Shown: positions 1-13,600, counted from the stretch's first letter. The stretch: 64,000 nucleotides of DNA from Polydactylus sextarius (GCA_016801845.1 CM028920.1:8841501-8905500); one strand, 5' to 3'. A program made the numbers and translations. The notes: generated from the letters alone by a model not told the origin.

Positions 1-3000
1 TTCTTTCCGACTGAGTCCTCCTCATCAGAGGAGAATGAAGGCAATGTCTCCAGGTTCCTCTTTAGCTCATCTTCTAGGCGCTTGGGGCTCGGGCAGTTGC
101 CCAGAGCCAGACCCCCATTCCCTTCACTGTCACCAAACGGAGGTGGTGGCGGTGGAGGAGGAGGAGCAGGAGACAGTGGGCGCAGACCCCCAGATTTACA
201 AGGTGAAGTTTCACCATTGTCAGGTTCCATTCCTGGTGAGATGTCCAAACCGGGGGGTCTCTTCCCTGTCTTGAGGAAGTCCAGGAACGAAGCAACAAAG
301 CCGGCCTTTGACTCTGCGTCCTTCTCATCTCCCTACAACACAAAAGAGAGATTTTCACATAGCTCAAATACCCCTGCAAAACAATACTAATGCCACAAAT
401 ATTAAGCTATAACCTTGTATTAAAAAAAAAAACACACACAAAAAACAAAAGCTGCTTCTTAAAAGGCCTTTACCCTTTCTTCCAGGCCCTCATCATCCAC
501 TCCTTCCCCCATCATCTGGCTTTTATGCTTGTTCTTGTCCTGACTTCTGTTGCTTTCAGTGCTGCAGGGCGGTCCAGGACTTAAACCTAGTGAGGGAGCT
601 GAGCCCACTGAGCCATCTGACAAAGCAGGATCCGTGCCAGACAGAGAGTCCGTCCTCAGCAAGGCATCGGAGGAGGACAGGGTACCGATTGGTAATTTAA
701 TCTAAAAGGAGAAAAGAAAAAGAGAAAGATTTAAAGCAACTTTATCTGGATGTACTGATGTGGAGCAAAAAAAAAAAAATCTAGGAACCTCAGAGGAGAA
801 ATACAATTAATCATTTTTTCATTTACATGACAAGCTTAAATAGAAGCCTGACCCTAAAATTAAAAACAGAAAGATGATGGAAGAAACAGTAGAAAAATCT
901 CAGCTATATCCAGATAACACAAACTACATCTGTGTTTTCTCAGAGACTACCGTGTTTCGGTTCAGTTTTTACATTTATTAACATCACATCTGTGCTTAAA
1001 CGACATTTTACTTAACAATCCTCAATCCTTGAGTGAACTGCTCTGACCTTCAGAGGTGGAATAGGCTCGTGTTGCTGCTGTTGGGGCTGGTGATGCAGCT
1101 GCTGTGACTGCTGCTGCTGATGTAGATGATGGTGGTGCATCTGCTCCTGCTCCTTCCCGCTCATTTCCATGTACATATCCTCTCTCCTTCCTCCTCTACC
1201 TCGGCTTCCACGACCCCTGCCTCTTCCTCGTCCCTCCACACTGAATCCTCCTCCTGCTGTCGTTCCACCCATCTCTCCCATCATCCCTCTTGGTGTGTAT
1301 GGCTCAGGCATTGGGCGGATGCGAGGCCTGCCTCTTGGCCTGGGGGGACCCTCTCTCTTGGGTCTAGTGGGCTTTCGGCCCCTCTTCTTGGGTCCATCCT
1401 GAGGCAGAAGAGAGTGTGAACCCATAGATGAGTAGCCAGAGGAGTGATAGAAGTCTATGTCGCCCATTAAAGGGCTGAGAGACCCGCTTCCTCCTCCCTT
1501 TCTGCAGCTAGACACCAAGTCTGGCAATAGGTCAGGGAGCCTCCGACTGTTCAGTCTGATGTCTGCTGGCTGGTCAGCTTTATCCTCGTCATCTTCAAAC
1601 TCATACTCTTGAGCATAGCTTTTCTTAGGCAGTGTGTTGGGGTCCCGTCGCTCCTTTAACAGATGGAAAGAGCTGGATTTGAGGAGCTTCTTGGGACGAG
1701 ATGAACAGAAAATAGGAGACTGCAGACCTCCAGAACCAGCTCCTGTGCCACTTCCTCCAGGCCCAGCGGTCATTTTAGCTCCAGCATTATTGGAACCAGC
1801 AGTATTGGAGCCCATACCCATAGCTGGGGCCTGGGACTGTATCAAACCCAGCTGTTCAGTGTTAACAGTTGAAGGAAGCTCGTGGGTTTTCAGAGAATCT
1901 AGATCGAGAGTCATGGTGTTGTTGCTGGGCTCCTCCAGACCATGACAGTATGGCTCATAACCCTGATCTCCACCATGGTGACCCATTATGTCATAGCTTC
2001 CTCCAGCAGATGCCCCTGCTCCACCTGCACTCTGTCCAGCTTTCAAGGAATCCATTCCCTCTTGCCCAGTGTGGCTTTCATTCATCTCCCCCTGTCCTGG
2101 TCCTGCACCTCCAGCGCAGCTTGACTTATAGTCCTCTGCACAAAACATGTCTTCCATTCCTGGGAAAAAGGAGCGGTCTTCATCCTGAAGAAGTGAATCT
2201 GGGAAGCAGATAGAAGTTAGGGGTACGAAGCGGTTGCTTTGTTGATTCTGGTCTGCTTTCTCCACCGGGCTCACGGTGTCAAACTGGTGCTGCTCTGAGC
2301 GCTGCTGGTCGAGCTGACTCTGCTGGGGGGTGAGCTGGGATGAAAGTGGCTGCTGCGGGTCAGGCTGAGGCTGGGAGTGGGCTGAGGCAGAGGGTGGGGG
2401 TATGTGGTGAGGGAGCGGCGGCTGCTGCTGAGGGTGGGGTTGGGAGTGAGGGTGCTGATGGTGGGTTTGTTGGTGTTGAGAGCTGGGATGCTGCTGTTGT
2501 TGCTGCTGCTGAGGGTGGTGCTGTGAGAGGTGGTGCATGTGAGATGGAGCTGACAAGCTGATATCAGGCTCAGACAGAAAGGAGTGGAGTTCAGAGGCCG
2601 AGTGTTGCTGCGAGTGGTGGGTTTGCTGCGGCTGATGGTGGGACGGGTGCTGCTCCTGCTGTCTGTGGCGCTCACTGCTACCCCCGCTCCTTCCCCCGCT
2701 GCCTGCTCCACCACGTCTGTCTTCTGTGACAGCTACGTCCGTACTGGACGTCTGAGAGAGTGAACGTTCCAGCATGTCCAGGGAAGAGACCACTGAGCTT
2801 TGTTTGACCTGGCTCTGTTCGTGCTGATGCGTGGGGGGCCCGTGGTTGTAGTGAGCTGCCGCCACTTCCAAAGCCTGGGACTGGAGCTGAAGCTGGAGCT
2901 GTGTGGTTTGGGACTGAGACTGTGCCTGATGTTTACTTGAGCCAAGTCTCCCACCAGCACTTTCCATTACAGATTGCTGTTGGCTAATAGAGTGCTGCTG

Positions 3001-6000
3001 CTGTTGGGCATGAGAGTCCATTTTATGGTGCTGTGGATGTTGCGAATGAGAATCAATTTTGTGGTGCTGCTGATGCTGATGGGAGTCCATTTTCTGATGC
3101 TGTTGGTGCTGAGGGTGTGAGTCCATTTTTGGGTGTTGTTGATGCGGTTGGTGAGAGTCCATCTTGTGATGCTGTGGGTGTTGCCGATGAGTGTCCATTT
3201 TGTGATGCTGCGGATGCGGCTCCAATTTATTGCGGGTGGTGTGTGACAGCACGGATTGGAGCAGGTGTGGTGGCTGCCGGGACTGATCGGTGGGAGAGTC
3301 CATGAGGGAGGCTGCGGCTTGAGACTGGGAATGCTGTTGTTGGACTTCGGGTGTTTTCCGAGGATAAGGGATTTCAGCACGTTCTTGTGGCTTCTTTTGA
3401 AGCTCCATCTGGGTGTGGGACGGTATCTGTGAGTGAGAGGACACATGCTGACTATGTGAGGAGTGCTGGGGGGCAAGGGAATGTTGGGTGTAAGGGTCAC
3501 CCCGTCCATAGTGGACTACTGAGCCTAGGTTGTCGTGGTGATGGAGGTGGGAGTGCACTTGTTCAGCGCTGCCTCTACCTCCACTACTCCTGCTGCTTCC
3601 AACAGACCTCTCATTCCTTTGCTGCTGTTGTTGCTGTTGATGGTGGTGTTGTTGATGTTGTTGTTTCTTTAGTGACATCTCCAGCTGGTTGTCCAGCCCA
3701 GAGATGGACCCTCCAGACCCAGCATTTCCTACCCCGGCAGTGGATGTAGCACTGTGGGTTCGTATGACGCTCTGGGGGTGGTACCTCTCCTCAGAGGTCT
3801 TACCCATGTCATAGCTCAGACCTTTGCCTGAATCAGTAGTTGGGGGCACTGACTGGGGCTGAGGCTGTGTTTGTTGGGATGCCTGTTGGGGTGGTTGCTG
3901 AGGATGGTGATGAGCAGCCTGGGGACTCGCTTGGGCTTGCAGCAAATGCTGAATCAAGAACTCATCATCATCATCTACTTCTTCTTGTGATCTCTGAGAG
4001 CCCACTCCTAACATGGATGTGTCTGCCTTTGTTTTGGAGGAGGTGGAATGATAGGACTGAGGTTGGGAGCTGGGGCCTCTGGTGTCAGGGTAGCCCTGTG
4101 GGGAAGCTAGGAAGGTGGGGGAGAGAACTGAGGAAATGTATTTATTAGAGCCTGCACCTCCTGGAGATTGTGTGGGGCAAGTAGGCACAGGAGAATGCAA
4201 CCCCGGACGGATGATGCCCGAGTTGCCTGATGGGGACGGGCTAGAGTCTGGAATATGATACGACCCTCCACCACTACCTCCGCCTCTCTCGTTAGCCATA
4301 CTATTTGCTGCTCCTCCTCCTGAGCCAGAGTTCCCACTTCCTGCGCCACTGCTGCTCCCTCCCCCTGATGCTCCACTACCTGATGAACCACTTGATCTTA
4401 AAAGGGCGGGGGAGTGACCGGGGGCTCCGTAGCCTAGTGATGGACTTCCAGCTCCACCCAGAGAGGATGGAAGTGATCCATAACCAGAGTCGGCTCCATA
4501 TAGGTCAGTGGAGTATGACTGACTTCTCCCTCCTAAGCTTCCATAGCCTTTCCCAGCAGTACCTGAGCTCAGGTCTTGAGCTTGTGGTGAACTGAAGCCT
4601 CCGTAAGATTGAGCCAAGTGGGAAGTGGGGGGCTGATTGGGAGAATATGACTGTTGTTGCTGCGGTGGGGTTTGACCAGTAAGAGCAGAGGTGGGGGTTT
4701 TCACTGGAGGCACAGGAGAGCCATAGCCTGAGAGGCAGGATTTGGGGAGAGACTGGGGTGCTGAAGTGGAGGTTGCAGGGGGCTGCTGTTGCTGAGGGGC
4801 AGGAGGAGGCGGAGCTGGCTGAGGGGGCGGCTGTTGCCTGGAGGGGGCTGCGCTGGAGCTGGAGGTTGGGATAGAGTTGGAGGGATGTGCACCAGAAGTG
4901 GCAGAAGAAGAGGAGGAGGAGGAGGAAGTGGAGGAAGCAGAAGGGGGTGTGTGAGGAGTCCTCGAGGATGAAGCCGAACTGGCTGAAGAATATCCACTGC
5001 TGGAGCTGCTTTTGGTACCTTTACCAGCTGAGGACGAAGACGAGGAGGAGGAGGATGAGGAGTATGGAGGCTGGATGATAGGCCGATACTGCTCAGTGCG
5101 AGAGGTGGGCTTGTGGTCAGATGAGGGGCTCTGGTCGCCAAGTGGGCTACAAGGAAGGCCAGCATGTCTGTGGTGGGTGGCTATCTGCTGGTACCCCGCC
5201 CCTCCACAGCTGAGGTAGTGCTGGAGGGAGTGGGCAGCAGAGGACGATAGTTGTGACTGAGCTGGCGTTGGCCGCTGGTAGTGCTTAATGACGCTGTCTT
5301 GTCGGGGCACGGCCCGTTCCTGAGCCGAATTGGACTGAGACTGGGACTGAGGCTGAGGTTGGGCTGATGAAAACACTGACGCATTATACAGCTGAGATGA
5401 CTGGTCCTGGAGCTGTGATGACAGCAGGTTGAATTGGTGGGACTGCAGGTGCCTGGCAGATGACGCCTGGGCTGATGTGGCTCCTGTGGGATCCTGGCTA
5501 CCCCTATAGGCAGCTGCAGCAGCACCCTGCGAGGACAGGAGTCTATCAAAACCCAGGCTTGACTGGGAAGGAGCCTTGATGTGTAGAAGGGGATCATGTG
5601 GGGAGAGCAGACCATTTGATGTGGGACTAAACGTGGGTGTGTCTTGAAGGGAAAGGGAGGCAGTGGGGAAGGAACGGCTGGAGAAAGATGCTGGATGTTG
5701 ATAGGCTGAGAGAGCTGAGGAGGAGGGGAAGGAGCCAGAGCCAGGAAGGGCTCCAGAGATGAACAATTCAGGAGGAGCAGGCGTGTGCATCGCTGTTAGG
5801 AAAAGGAAGATATATTGCAAAATTACTCAGTATCCATCAAGCTATTAACTAAATAAATTACTGATTAAATAATCAAAAAGAATATCAATGAGTGGAGTGC
5901 AAATTCTTAAATCTTACATGAAAATGCATGCATAGCAACACCTTCAGAATAATAATAATAATTCAGCCAAACACAGAGATGTTCTTTAAATGTCATGTTG

Positions 6001-8844
6001 ACTGTAGGGCTTGTTTGAATGTCAACACATGAGGGAGGATCTAACACAACCCCACCTGTCTGCCAGGATGGTGTGCGGAACTGGGAAAGAAGGGAGGAGG
6101 CGGAGGGCGGAGGCTGGGGACCCCGGGACTCCAGGGCTGAGATCAGATTCATGACAGAGGCGTCTGGGGCAGAGGGGCTGGCGTGGTGCAGGCCAGTGTC
6201 AAATAGCCCCGACAGACCTTTAGAAAGAGAAGACAGATATGAAAAAATTTAATTTCAGACTACCTTTATTAACAACTAATCGTAGAGAATGGAAGATAAA
6301 TGTGAAACATAATTAAAGAATTACTTTAAAAAGTATTTTTCTTGAGCTGTGATTTAATCCTTTCCAAAAAGGTATTTGGTGAAATAATTTGAAGCAGGAT
6401 AGTAGCAAAATCTGAAAATGAATGTCGTGCCGACACATTTTTTTTCTTTCCTGGAATCAGGCTTTAACATCTAGAGCTCCAACCCAATTGAGCTATAATG
6501 TACACATTTTTCAATGACAATAATCTACCAGGGCCTGCATGGAGAGACACAATAATTCATTGCTGGGGCCCCTTATGGTAGTGACATGGAAGGTATGACA
6601 TTTATCTCACCCAAACTCCGTCCAGCTGCTCCCCAAGCCCCGCCTTGGCCAGAGCTCCCTGGGTGGTGATTGGTGGCATAGCCCTGCAGAGGGTGTGGGG
6701 TGGCGTAGGCTTGTCGGTGAAGGAGCTCAGACTCAGGGTGGGATGATCTGGAACTCCCATATACAAGACTAAAGAAGGAGGATAGTAAAGTGTCATTGAT
6801 TTCAGAGTACATTAACAAACACCTTAATTCATCCCCCAAAATGTGACCCATGAGAAAAAAAAAAACTGTCTAGGCTCGCTTAAAAATAATAAATAAATCA
6901 ATCTGGCATGTTAGGAACAGTTATCCAATTATAAATCCACACATTGTGTTGTTTAGTTTGTATGCAACTTCTGAACATTAACCTACGTGTGAAAGCAAAA
7001 TCCCAGATGAGTCTAATTTCTATGTATATTAAAGGGAAGATAATCTTATTTGATAAATATGTAATCAGCACTTGTGACAGAATTGCAAACTTTCTCATAA
7101 CAAAGTGTATGACAGTAGATGCAAATCTTGTCAAACCAGAAATATGAGTGTGCCATGCAAAATAATGGAATACTTAATTTGCAATTATAGTAGTGCCTCA
7201 AGACCCAAACCACAGCATAATTTGAAAATTTACAAGTTGAATAAGCTCCTTATTTCAATGCTTAATATTAACCAGTTGCGTAACTTCGCTTTAGAAAAGA
7301 TAGATGAAATGCGTGGATGGCTGGCAAGGTATCATGCTAGCATTTGTGCTGCTGCTGCTGCTGCTGCTGGTAGCAGCACCGCCTAGCAGCAATGCACAGC
7401 AGCTATGAGAGAAATGCAGAGACTAGGCCCAAACTGTAAGACCAGTGTTTTTACGTGTAAATTAACCACGGGTGAGTAGATGAGCAGATTTAGAGCCAAG
7501 TGGGGGGAAAAAACAAAAAACAAAAACACACACGCGCACACACGCCGTGTTCCCGATTTATAACAAAAGACAAGTCGGACCGTTTGTCTGCAGCCTGTGA
7601 TTATGTTGATAAAGCTAACAGCTGGATGGAGCAAGTCGACGCAAATGCATGCTAAGTTGCATGCAAACACCAGCAAGTAGCCACGTTTGTTTAGCCAAAT
7701 ATTAACTCCCCATAGTGGCACGGTGGCTTCCAAACATGATCAAGTGGCAAACTCTGGGTTAAAATATCACATATGTGCAGCTGAATAAGAGGCAGGGATG
7801 CTTGCGTGCGCAGGCCTCAAATGACTCCCATGCAACATAACGCTAGCATGCAGGCTAACATAAAAGCTAAAAGAGACTGCTATCTTTGCACAGCCCCTGA
7901 CTTAATTCTCATCTTCACCATCTTGGAACTTATTATAATCATTTCTCTTATTTTTGGTTGCTGTTGTCTTTTTTTATTAGCATTATCATCAATAATAATA
8001 ATAATAATGATAATAAATAAATAAATAAAACGGATGTATTGCAAGTTTGATGCAGTGAAGAGGGGAAACATGGCACAATATCATTATGCAAATGAACATG
8101 AACCATCCAAAAAAAGACCCACCACCAATTATCTAGATCACGATTTTTAATCTCAATGCTGTGATTATAGCATCGCTCCTGCTTTGTGATATTTATTTCC
8201 TGTTTTCGCTACAATGTAACGTTATTGAAACGGCACGTTCCCGGTTAATATGTATCAGTTCTTCTTGTTGATGTCTGTCAAGGGGGGGCTGCTGTGAAGA
8301 GGTGGGGGGTTGCTGCGTCTGCACTCTTCGCAGTTCCTATCAATCCAGTGAATTTATCTATCAGGGTTTGTGTCCAGGCCTGTGCACAGGGAACAATAAT
8401 TCCTATGGATGCTCCAGACATACCTCCCCGCCCCCCACCTCCTCCACCACCACCACCACCACCACCTCTACCTCCACCCCGCTAGGTCTACCTAAAACCC
8501 ACGTCTGTCAATCACACTCAATTCATATCCCCAACCTTTTCCTTTCTCCACCCCGCCCACCCCCACGGTACGCACACTGCTCCATTCTTGTTTATAATAT
8601 TATTACTATGCAACTGTTTGGATGACAATGCACTACACATTATGGCTAAAGCGTGGCACTATTTAAGAAAGCCCAGTGTTGATAATTTGTTTACATGGGG
8701 TCACATCGTTGCCCTGCAAAGTACCAATGATGCATGCACATTGTCTGAATCCAATGCATACCTTGCTTTTGCCGATCTCTCGTAACTCCATCCTGCTCCT
8801 GCGCCCAAATCACCAAATCCTGTTCCCGGGTAATTTCTATCCAT
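1..8844 (-). CDS. prr12: Proline-rich protein 12 (partial; 3' end beyond window)
   Basis: Nuclear proline/glutamine-rich protein, paralogue of QSER1. Coding exons read on the minus strand: 8844-8762 (start MDRNYPGTGFGD), 6768-6611, 6217-6056, 5792-1048, 701-474 and 332-1, which runs off the window. The phases join cleanly, giving about 1,902 residues. Diagnostic matches to the vertebrate family are WSYERSAKA, YGSSRSSHPE, NLISALESRGPQP, PELFISGALPGS, RFVPLTSICFPDSLLQDE, GFVASFLDFLKTGKR and RNLETLPSFSSDEEDSV. The 4.7-kb exon is low complexity (poly-Ser, poly-Gln, His/Gln). Near its end come AT-hook-like KKRGRKP and RPRGRPRIRP and a Gly-Arg run, consistent with DNA binding. The conserved C-terminal domain of the family lies beyond the edge. 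The stop read at 1012 is intronic; the donor is at 1047/1048. Confidence 0.96.
7348..7369. repeat. (GCT)n trinucleotide tract in prr12 intron 1
   Basis: About seven GCT units in the intron between coding exons 1 and 2 of prr12. Simple-sequence repeat; no coding role is seen. Confidence 0.8.
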
Positions 8845-9850
8845 TTATGTGTTGAACAATGTGTGCGATGAGGACGAAAGCAATGAGATCGTCGCAGAGG
8901 AGATTACGGAAAAAAATCCAGTCTTTCCCTTTCTCGGTTTCAGGCTATTTTTCCCGGTTTCATAAGCAAGTCCTCAGGAGTGGAAAACAGCATATTGAAA
9001 GAGAAATGGAGGGGAGGAGGAGAAAGCTGGATGAAAAAAGAGAGGGGGGTCTACGGGGTTATAATCCAACCACCTCCAAAAAAAGCCAGTCTTTCTCCTT
9101 TTCCTACGCCTTTCACATTTATCATTTCCACGAATGGAGATTTAGTCCAAAATCAGTCACGGTCATGATGAAGATGCGGCGGATTTGGCCGGTGATGGAC
9201 GAATTGCTGATAAACATTTGATTTGAATGCGTCCTTTTTCACCGTCTCTCCTCCCCTTTCTTTAGGCTAGTTTTTGCTACGCTGCTAGCGCTGTAAAAGA
9301 TTGCGATCGACAGGGCCACGTTGGTAGCAACCAGACGAGGCAAAGAAATCCCCCAATTTCAAAATCTTTTTTTTTTTTTTTCTTTTTCCCTTTCCTTTTC
9401 TCTTTGCATGCAAACCGTCCCCACCACCTCTACTACTACTACTACTACTACCCCCTCCGTCCGGAGCAAGAGCTACGGGCTAGCAGCAGATGCTAGCTGT
9501 CAGTAACGACGCATCAAAATAAAACAGGGCTGCTTTTATTTCCCCAAATGCTCGCTCCTCGTATTTCTGTTTTCTTTGGCTATTCGAGTTAAAAAAAAAA
9601 GCGACGACTTTTTTTTTTTTAGCCCGCCCCTGAAGAGAGAGAGAGAGAGAGAAAATACAAGCAGAGCGCGAAAAAAAAAAACATGAACCCCCGAACGAGG
9701 AAGTGTAAAAGAAAGCAGGCCGCGTTTTAATATTTTTTACTCATTTTCCTCCGGAGACGCCATTTTTGAAGGCGGCTGGCCGCTGTCCGTCCTCCCTCTC
9801 CCCCTCTCTGTCTCACCGCTGAGGCTCATTCACTGTCTGCGGTGACCTCC
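8845..9850. promoter_or_regulatory. prr12 5' flank, partly GC-rich, probable promoter/5' UTR zone
   Basis: This lies directly upstream of the prr12 start codon on the minus strand. It holds a (GA)n tract near 9635-9651, a (CTA)n tract near 9432-9451, poly-T and poly-A runs, and a CpG-richer block at about 9740-9850 that includes a GCCATTTT motif (YY1-like core). No convincing coding exon was found. The transcription start cannot be placed from sequence alone. Confidence 0.45.
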
Positions 9851-10332
9851 ATTCACCGGCCCTCAGTCTAACACCCGGCCCTACATGCTTTTTCAGATTT
9901 TCACTTTATTGTTAGGCTAATGATTACTTTAGCCTACATTTTAACACGAACAAAAAAGAAAAAGATGTAAATATAAATTTATATATATATATACATATAT
10001 ATATATATAGTCAGTTATTGGCTGAGAGGCATTCAAGTGCAACATTATTTGCAGTAATAATGAGGTTTATATTGACCTTCCGCACTCAGTTTGCAAATTC
10101 ACATCTTAATTGTTCATCTCGTTTGAGGCACACTGACATTTCCTGCCTACAATCAGCAAATTAAATGAATAGGCTGCAGTTAGTATGCAATCAGTTGCAT
10201 ACCAATGTGGAGGTATTTCCCCATTTATGTGTACCACTGTGTTTTAGTTATAGGCCTCACTCCCTTTTTTTCCCCCCCTAATTGTATTTGGAGAACCTGT
10301 CTGCTAGACCCCATATGCACTTAATTTATATT

Positions 10333-10346
10333 CCAGCAGATGGCAG
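10333..10346 (+). promoter_or_regulatory. CTCF-type motif, plus orientation
   Basis: CCAGCAGATGGCAG agrees at every position with the vertebrate CTCF core consensus CCASYAGRKGGCRS. It sits between the divergent prr12 and brsk1 genes. Occupancy is inferred, not shown. Confidence 0.55.
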
Positions 10347-10661
10347 TCTGTTTTTTTTTTAATGGTCATGACGATAACGGGAGGAGGGACCAGTGGATGC
10401 TCTGTTCTTGTTCATATTTTACATATTAAGCATTTGACTCTAAGTCTGATCAGGGTTTTTCTGAGAGATTATAATTGGAGTAACTATAATAATCAGTCAT
10501 CATGTATAAATATGATGAGGTGTTTAAATTAGATGAACATACCTAAAATAATCAGCGTTGCTTTATGTAATTGTGATCCCTTTTGTTTACAGGTAGTAAT
10601 AATGCTCACTCTAGTGGCCTAGTTATCTAAAAATGTATCATTGTGTGTTTGTGAGTATTTG

Positions 10662-10675
10662 TTGCCCTCTAGTGG
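10662..10675 (-). promoter_or_regulatory. CTCF-type motif, minus orientation
   Basis: Read on the minus strand, CCACTAGAGGGCAA fits the CTCF core (CCASYAGRKGGCR). It faces the plus-strand motif 330 bp away. A weaker third copy, CCACTAGAGTGAG, lies on the minus strand near 10604-10618. Confidence 0.5.
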
Positions 10676-13600
10676 TGATTTATAAAACCTGCAACTACAA
10701 CAACTGTACACACTTTACAGTAGCAGTTACTAAAACATTTTATCTTTTGTTTTTTGTCCTTTTGAGATTCATACTTTGTGAGCTAAATTATTTCCAGTGT
10801 TTTTGTTCCATATAATATCTATAACATGTCTTGTAGCTTCCTCTTGCTGCTGAATAAAGTAATGTGGTGGTAAACTATATTGTGCTAATTCCTGCAAGCA
10901 CTCAAATATATAGATATAACTGAAACGGTTAAATTTACATGACATTTGCTGGTGTGTTTCATTGAAACATTACTCAAATAATAATTTGAGGACCAATAAA
11001 CATCTATATCCATTTGGAAGTGTCTAACTTTTCTGAATTAGGATGCAGTGCAGGTTGTCATTGATTTTTATGGCATTTTATGTTGGCAACTTTGCTGAGA
11101 TGCTTGTACTAATTCTGATCGAGGAAAACACTTTTCCTTCAATTCAGTTTCTAATAGAAAGTTCCTCTTCCATTAATGATAAACCGTTTAAAGTCACAAT
11201 ATATTCTGTTGAGTGTCAGTATATTTGCATGTAATTAACTAACAAAGCAGAGAAACATTGTAGGTTTCTCAAACATATGTTCTGCTTACATTTGTAATTT
11301 GACACAATCGCATCAGGATGAGAGTAAAATAAGAAACCAACATGTGTTTTAAAAGGATTAACATCACTAAAGCATTTTTTATTTCATTTTTTTCTTGGGG
11401 ACAGCTCATAGCTAATCCAACATTTTATAGGTTAAACAAATGCCACAACCCACAGCTCAACCTCTTAAGCCAACAAAACAGTGTAAAACAAAGTCGAGCT
11501 CTTCATTCTCTTTTCAGGAAAAAAAAAAGCCTTCTGCCAGCTCCCCTGTAGTGAGTATTTTAGATGCATTATGAGGTTTTTGTAATGCATAATAGCTGAC
11601 TCAAAAGGTCAGACATCAGCATATTCATTAGAGGGACAATAAAACAAAAGGCAGGATTGAAGGAATTTTAAGAATACTTAAATTATTTAGGTTGATGAAC
11701 ATAAATGGGACAGACCATCAAAAGAGGAAAAAAAAACAACTACAAAGACAGTTGTTAATAAAAAAAATTCAAATCAAACTTCATTTCCTTATGATTGTTT
11801 TATTTGATTCTTTGTCAGGCTTAGATTTTCATTCCCAGCCAGTGTAATGCTTCCTTCCTCCCTCCCTCCCTGGACTGATTTTCCCTCCATCTCTGTAACC
11901 AATACTGTGACCATACTTGACTGCAGCTCTTGCAGTGGCACACCTCCACTAACCCCAGCTGTCTTCTGTCAAAATGCCGGATTCTGACGAAGCTGTTCCG
12001 GCATCATGCCAGGTTATCAAAGAACATGCTGAAAGATGGTGAGTTTTTATGTGATTTTAAATTACAATTGTGGTTGCTGGAAATTGATTTTTATACAAAT
12101 ATTCATACATTTAATATTACATAATGAAATATTCAATATTATCCGGCCAGTGTGTCAGTCTGGGGAGTTAGAGTGAGTGTTGTAGAACTTTCTGCCCTCA
12201 AGGACAATTCATTAACTGTGTTTGGGTTCCAGTTAAACACGAGTCACTTTCCATTACATGATTTTTGGCCAATTTGAGGCATCAATTATTCAGATCTGTG
12301 CACGACGTCCAATGTGTTCATCTTAACTTATCATCTCTACTTGTAAGATCGCCTAAGGGGAGATCATTAACTCTAAATGGAGTTGATGTTGACAACTTTA
12401 AAGCAAACCCCACTCTTAATCAAAGTGTGAAGACGTTTACACAGAACCCTTTCACTAACATGAACGTCTTAAGGAGCATAAATAGACTTGAAGTTTAAAA
12501 TAGGCTACAACATGTATGACCTATTGCAGCACACCGGCACATACCAGGCAGTTGGTTCATGTTACATGCACGTAAGACACAACAGACATTCAGTGTGTGT
12601 CCACATGCAGAAAGTGATTAGTGTACAGATTATTCTCTCATGTTCTCATACTTCACTGCATGTTCATGAAAGCAGCTGTGCAGGTTTTAAGTTCAAGTAC
12701 TGTAAATTACTATCACGGCATAATGCCATAATCCACTTGATGCACATGTAGACTAAATTTAGACAGATTCCTTATGTGGAATAGGTGCTGTGATTGAATG
12801 AAGTTATATAATAAAATCTCCACATTTCCATCATGTAGTTGGCACAGTTTTAAATGAAACCCTTTTTAAATGCCAAAGAGGGCAGCTATAAGTGTAGAAA
12901 GTGCTTTGAGTGTTTTATAAATCTGGCTTTATGTTTCAGTGTGAGAGAGAAGGGAGCAGAGAACTGTAAAGATCTGAGAGACGCCTTCCAGGCCTGTATA
13001 AAAACCCTGTCTGAGGGATCATAATACATAAGAAAATACGTCTTGATAATATGTAAGTTATAAAGAGGAAAAAACAGCCATAAAACATACATAACAGTTC
13101 AGGCAATTACTGACAGATAAATAAAGTCAATACTCTTTGTGCACATCATTTCTTGTAGTTAATACTCTGTTGCTGTATTTGGTATTTTTGTCAGTCCTCA
13201 TTTCATGTAGTTTCCTAAATGGTTCTTTTCCATATTTCATTTTTACACAGTTCCCCACTATAGTGTGTGATATATAATATTTTCATGCCAAATTGCACTG
13301 TATTGAATCATATTTAATTTGTATGATTTGAATCGTCACATATGTCGCATCAAATCATTGATGCCTCATAACTTTGATTTTTTTTTTTTTTTTTAATCAC
13401 AGCTTCCTCTTATCAGTCCTTCACTTTTCCCAGCATTCCTTGCTTTGCTTATGACACTGGACCGAATCATCTGGAAAACTGAAGAGGTGGTGATGATACT
13501 GAACTACGAATGTGAACTTTTCCGTACTACTCTATAGTGTACTGTAGCTTTCTAGATGATGGTTCCACCTTTTCTTTTAAATTGTATATTTCCACCATTG

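Noticed and set aside
1012..1047. Prr12 ending with a stop codon at 1012
   Set aside because: A donor (AAG|GTCAGA) at 1048/1047 and a matching acceptor at 701 restore the known family sequence IKLP...; the stop is intronic.
1126..5615. Many plus- and minus-strand open frames overlapping the large prr12 exon
   Set aside because: They are shadows of a long repetitive coding exon; their low-complexity composition mirrors the Ser/Gln/His codons in other frames.
8294..8625. Proline/threonine-rich open frames near the prr12 first exon
   Set aside because: Translation of a (CCA/CCT)n stretch; the real prr12 exon 1 is on the other strand at 8844-8762.
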